A stretch of 14,797 nt of DNA from JAYFRE01 sp034926235 (GTDB lineage: Bacteria > Pseudomonadota > Alphaproteobacteria > Rhodospirillales > Magnetospirillaceae), in contig JAYFRE010000057.1 of assembly GCA_034926235.1 (NCBI GenBank), forward strand, positions 1-14,797, given 5' to 3'. Of this stretch, positions 13,897-14,797 are shown in pieces; the stretch's first letter is position 1, and every line of letters begins with the position of its first letter. Under the pieces are notes generated by a model. It saw nothing but the letters and a program-made list of their open reading frames with translations, was not told where the DNA came from and did not search any database. Both the position numbers and the translations under genes were made by a program.

Positions 13897-14574
13897 CTGG
13901 ATATCCGTTTCGATAATGCTTCCGTCGCCTATGGCGACCGGACCGTGCTTGAGCCCCTGACCCTTTCCCTCCAGGAGCGGCGGATCGGCGTGATCGGCCT
14001 CAACGGTTCGGGCAAAACCAGTTTCGCGCGGCTGATCAACGGCTTGACCGCGCCCAGCCAGGGCCGGGTCCGCCTGGACGGGCTGGATACGGTCGCGGAT
14101 ACCGAAGCGCTGATGGGGCGCGTCGGTTATATTTTTCAGAACCCGGCCAACCAGATCATCATGCCCATCGTTGCCGAGGACATGGAATTCGGTCTAAGGA
14201 ATCGGGAACCGGACAAGACGGCGCGGATGGAAAAAGTCGCCGCCACGCTGAGCGCGTTGGACATCGCCCATCTCGGCGCGCGTCGTGCGCACGAGCTTTC
14301 CGGCGGCGAATTACAGCTTGCCGCGCTGGCCGCCGTGCTCGTCACCGATCCCGACCTTATTATTTTCGACGAACCGACCAGCCAACTCGACATCAGGAAC
14401 CGCCGGCTGGTGGAAAGAACCATGGCCGCCCTGCCGCAGCAGCAGATCGTCATCAGCCACGATCTGGCGCTGATCGAGGATTTCGAGCGCGTGCTCCTGT
14501 TTCATGATGGACGGTTGCTGACCGACGCGACGCCCGCCATCGCCATCGCGCACTACCTAGAGATCGTCGGCTGA
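13897..14574 (+). CDS. bioM: ECF transporter ATPase, probably biotin transporter BioM
   Basis: Cytoplasmic ATPase of an energy-coupling-factor importer, 225 aa from CTG 13897. Walker A GLNGSGKT is at 34-41; the Q-loop FQNPANQIIMPIVAEDMEFGL at 80-100 has the EcfA/CbiO-type look; the signature LSGGELQ is at 134-140, Walker B LIIFDEP at 154-160, switch H188 in ISHD. The CTG reading supplies the expected first strand (DIRFDNASVAYGDRTVLEPL), whereas the first ordinary start, GTG 13945, would begin within it at VLEPL and has no ribosome-binding site. It overlaps the next gene by one base (TGATG). The bioM-bioN(-bioY) order is common in alphaproteobacteria, so biotin is the likely substrate. CbiO or EcfA for another vitamin remains possible because the S component is outside the window. 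Confidence 0.82.
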   Translation: MDIRFDNASVAYGDRTVLEPLTLSLQERRIGVIGLNGSGKTSFARLINGLTAPSQGRVRLDGLDTVADTEALMGRVGYIFQNPANQIIMPIVAEDMEFGLRNREPDKTARMEKVAATLSALDIAHLGARRAHELSGGELQLAALAAVLVTDPDLIIFDEPTSQLDIRNRRLVERTMAALPQQQIVISHDLALIEDFERVLLFHDGRLLTDATPAIAIAHYLEIVG

Positions 14575-14797
14575 TGCGCACGCTCTACGCCGAGGGGATC
14601 GGGCCGTTCTACCGCCTGCCCATCCGCGTCAAACTGCTGCTGCTCGCCACCCTCGGCGTTGCGCTGTTCCTGACGCGATCGCCATTCGTCCTCGCAGCCG
14701 GCCCGGCTTTAGGCGCGCTCGCCTATTTCACGCTCGGCCTGCCTTTCGGTGAAGCCGCAAGACGGCTGCGCCCGGTCTTTCTCACCATAATCATCGT
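14574..14797 (+). CDS. bioN: ECF transporter T component, probably BioN (partial, 5' end)
   Basis: The first 74 codons of a CbiQ/EcfT-family membrane protein, truncated by the window end. IGPFYRLPIRVKLLLLATLGVALFL is the usual N-terminal stretch of the family, with hydrophobic segments at about 19-34 and 39-56. ATG 14574 overlaps the stop of the ATPase gene (TGATG), indicating translational coupling. The T protein links the ATPases to the substrate-binding S component. The assignment to biotin depends on the ATPase neighbour and on a bioY expected beyond the edge. Confidence 0.75.
   Translation, partial: MRTLYAEGIGPFYRLPIRVKLLLLATLGVALFLTRSPFVLAAGPALGALAYFTLGLPFGEAARRLRPVFLTIII

Noticed and set aside
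13769..13960. 63-aa frame on the + strand between dgt and bioM
   Set aside because: Overlaps the bioM ribosome-binding site and N-terminus in another frame, and its sequence is low-complexity with no recognisable domain.

Overview
The window reads as an ordinary chromosomal stretch of a GC-rich alphaproteobacterium, most likely Rhodospirillales (Magnetospirillum-like). This rests on gene content and order rather than any search: a pteridine-reductase-type SDR beside folB, uvrC followed by pgsA, a petP/petR-type regulator pair divergent from ilvE, and an ECF biotin-transporter ATPase/permease pair. No IS element, phage gene, tRNA, rRNA or CRISPR array is visible. The proteins are full length, apart from the two cut by the window edges.

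Left part (1-4344, + strand). The tail of an unidentified gene ends at 43 and is closed by a strong hairpin terminator. Next come an SDR with the Asp/Tyr/Lys active site of pteridine reductases and folB (folate/pterin metabolism). A 356-bp gap follows, AT-rich in its middle, with several hairpins, a perfect DnaA 9-mer and direct repeats. After it come uvrC (nucleotide-excision repair) and pgsA (phosphatidylglycerol synthesis), joined by a possible 17-codon leader ORF. A bidirectional terminator separates pgsA from the opposing ilvE.

Middle part (4384-7896). ilvE (branched-chain aminotransferase, - strand) shares a 77-bp divergent promoter region with a three-gene + strand regulatory set: a MarR-type regulator, an OmpR-type response regulator and an EnvZ-like membrane histidine kinase. 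The first two resemble PetP/PetR of Rhodobacter.

Right part (8010-12102, - strand). This looks like one operon: glnH-glnP-glnQ, an importer whose solute-binding protein retains nearly all the glutamine contacts of E. coli GlnH, then a C45-type self-processing N-terminal-nucleophile hydrolase/acyltransferase, then an RpiR/SIS regulator. The last four genes overlap or nearly abut. A cluster of GCAAA/TTTGC half-sites lies upstream of glnH. This transporter-hydrolase-regulator set is the best candidate here for an undescribed functional unit.

Right end. dgt (dGTP triphosphohydrolase, - strand) diverges from bioM-bioN (+ strand). bioM appears to use a non-standard CTG start with a perfect Shine-Dalgarno sequence, and bioN runs off the window. 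A Caulobacter-type DnaA G-box lies in the dgt upstream region.
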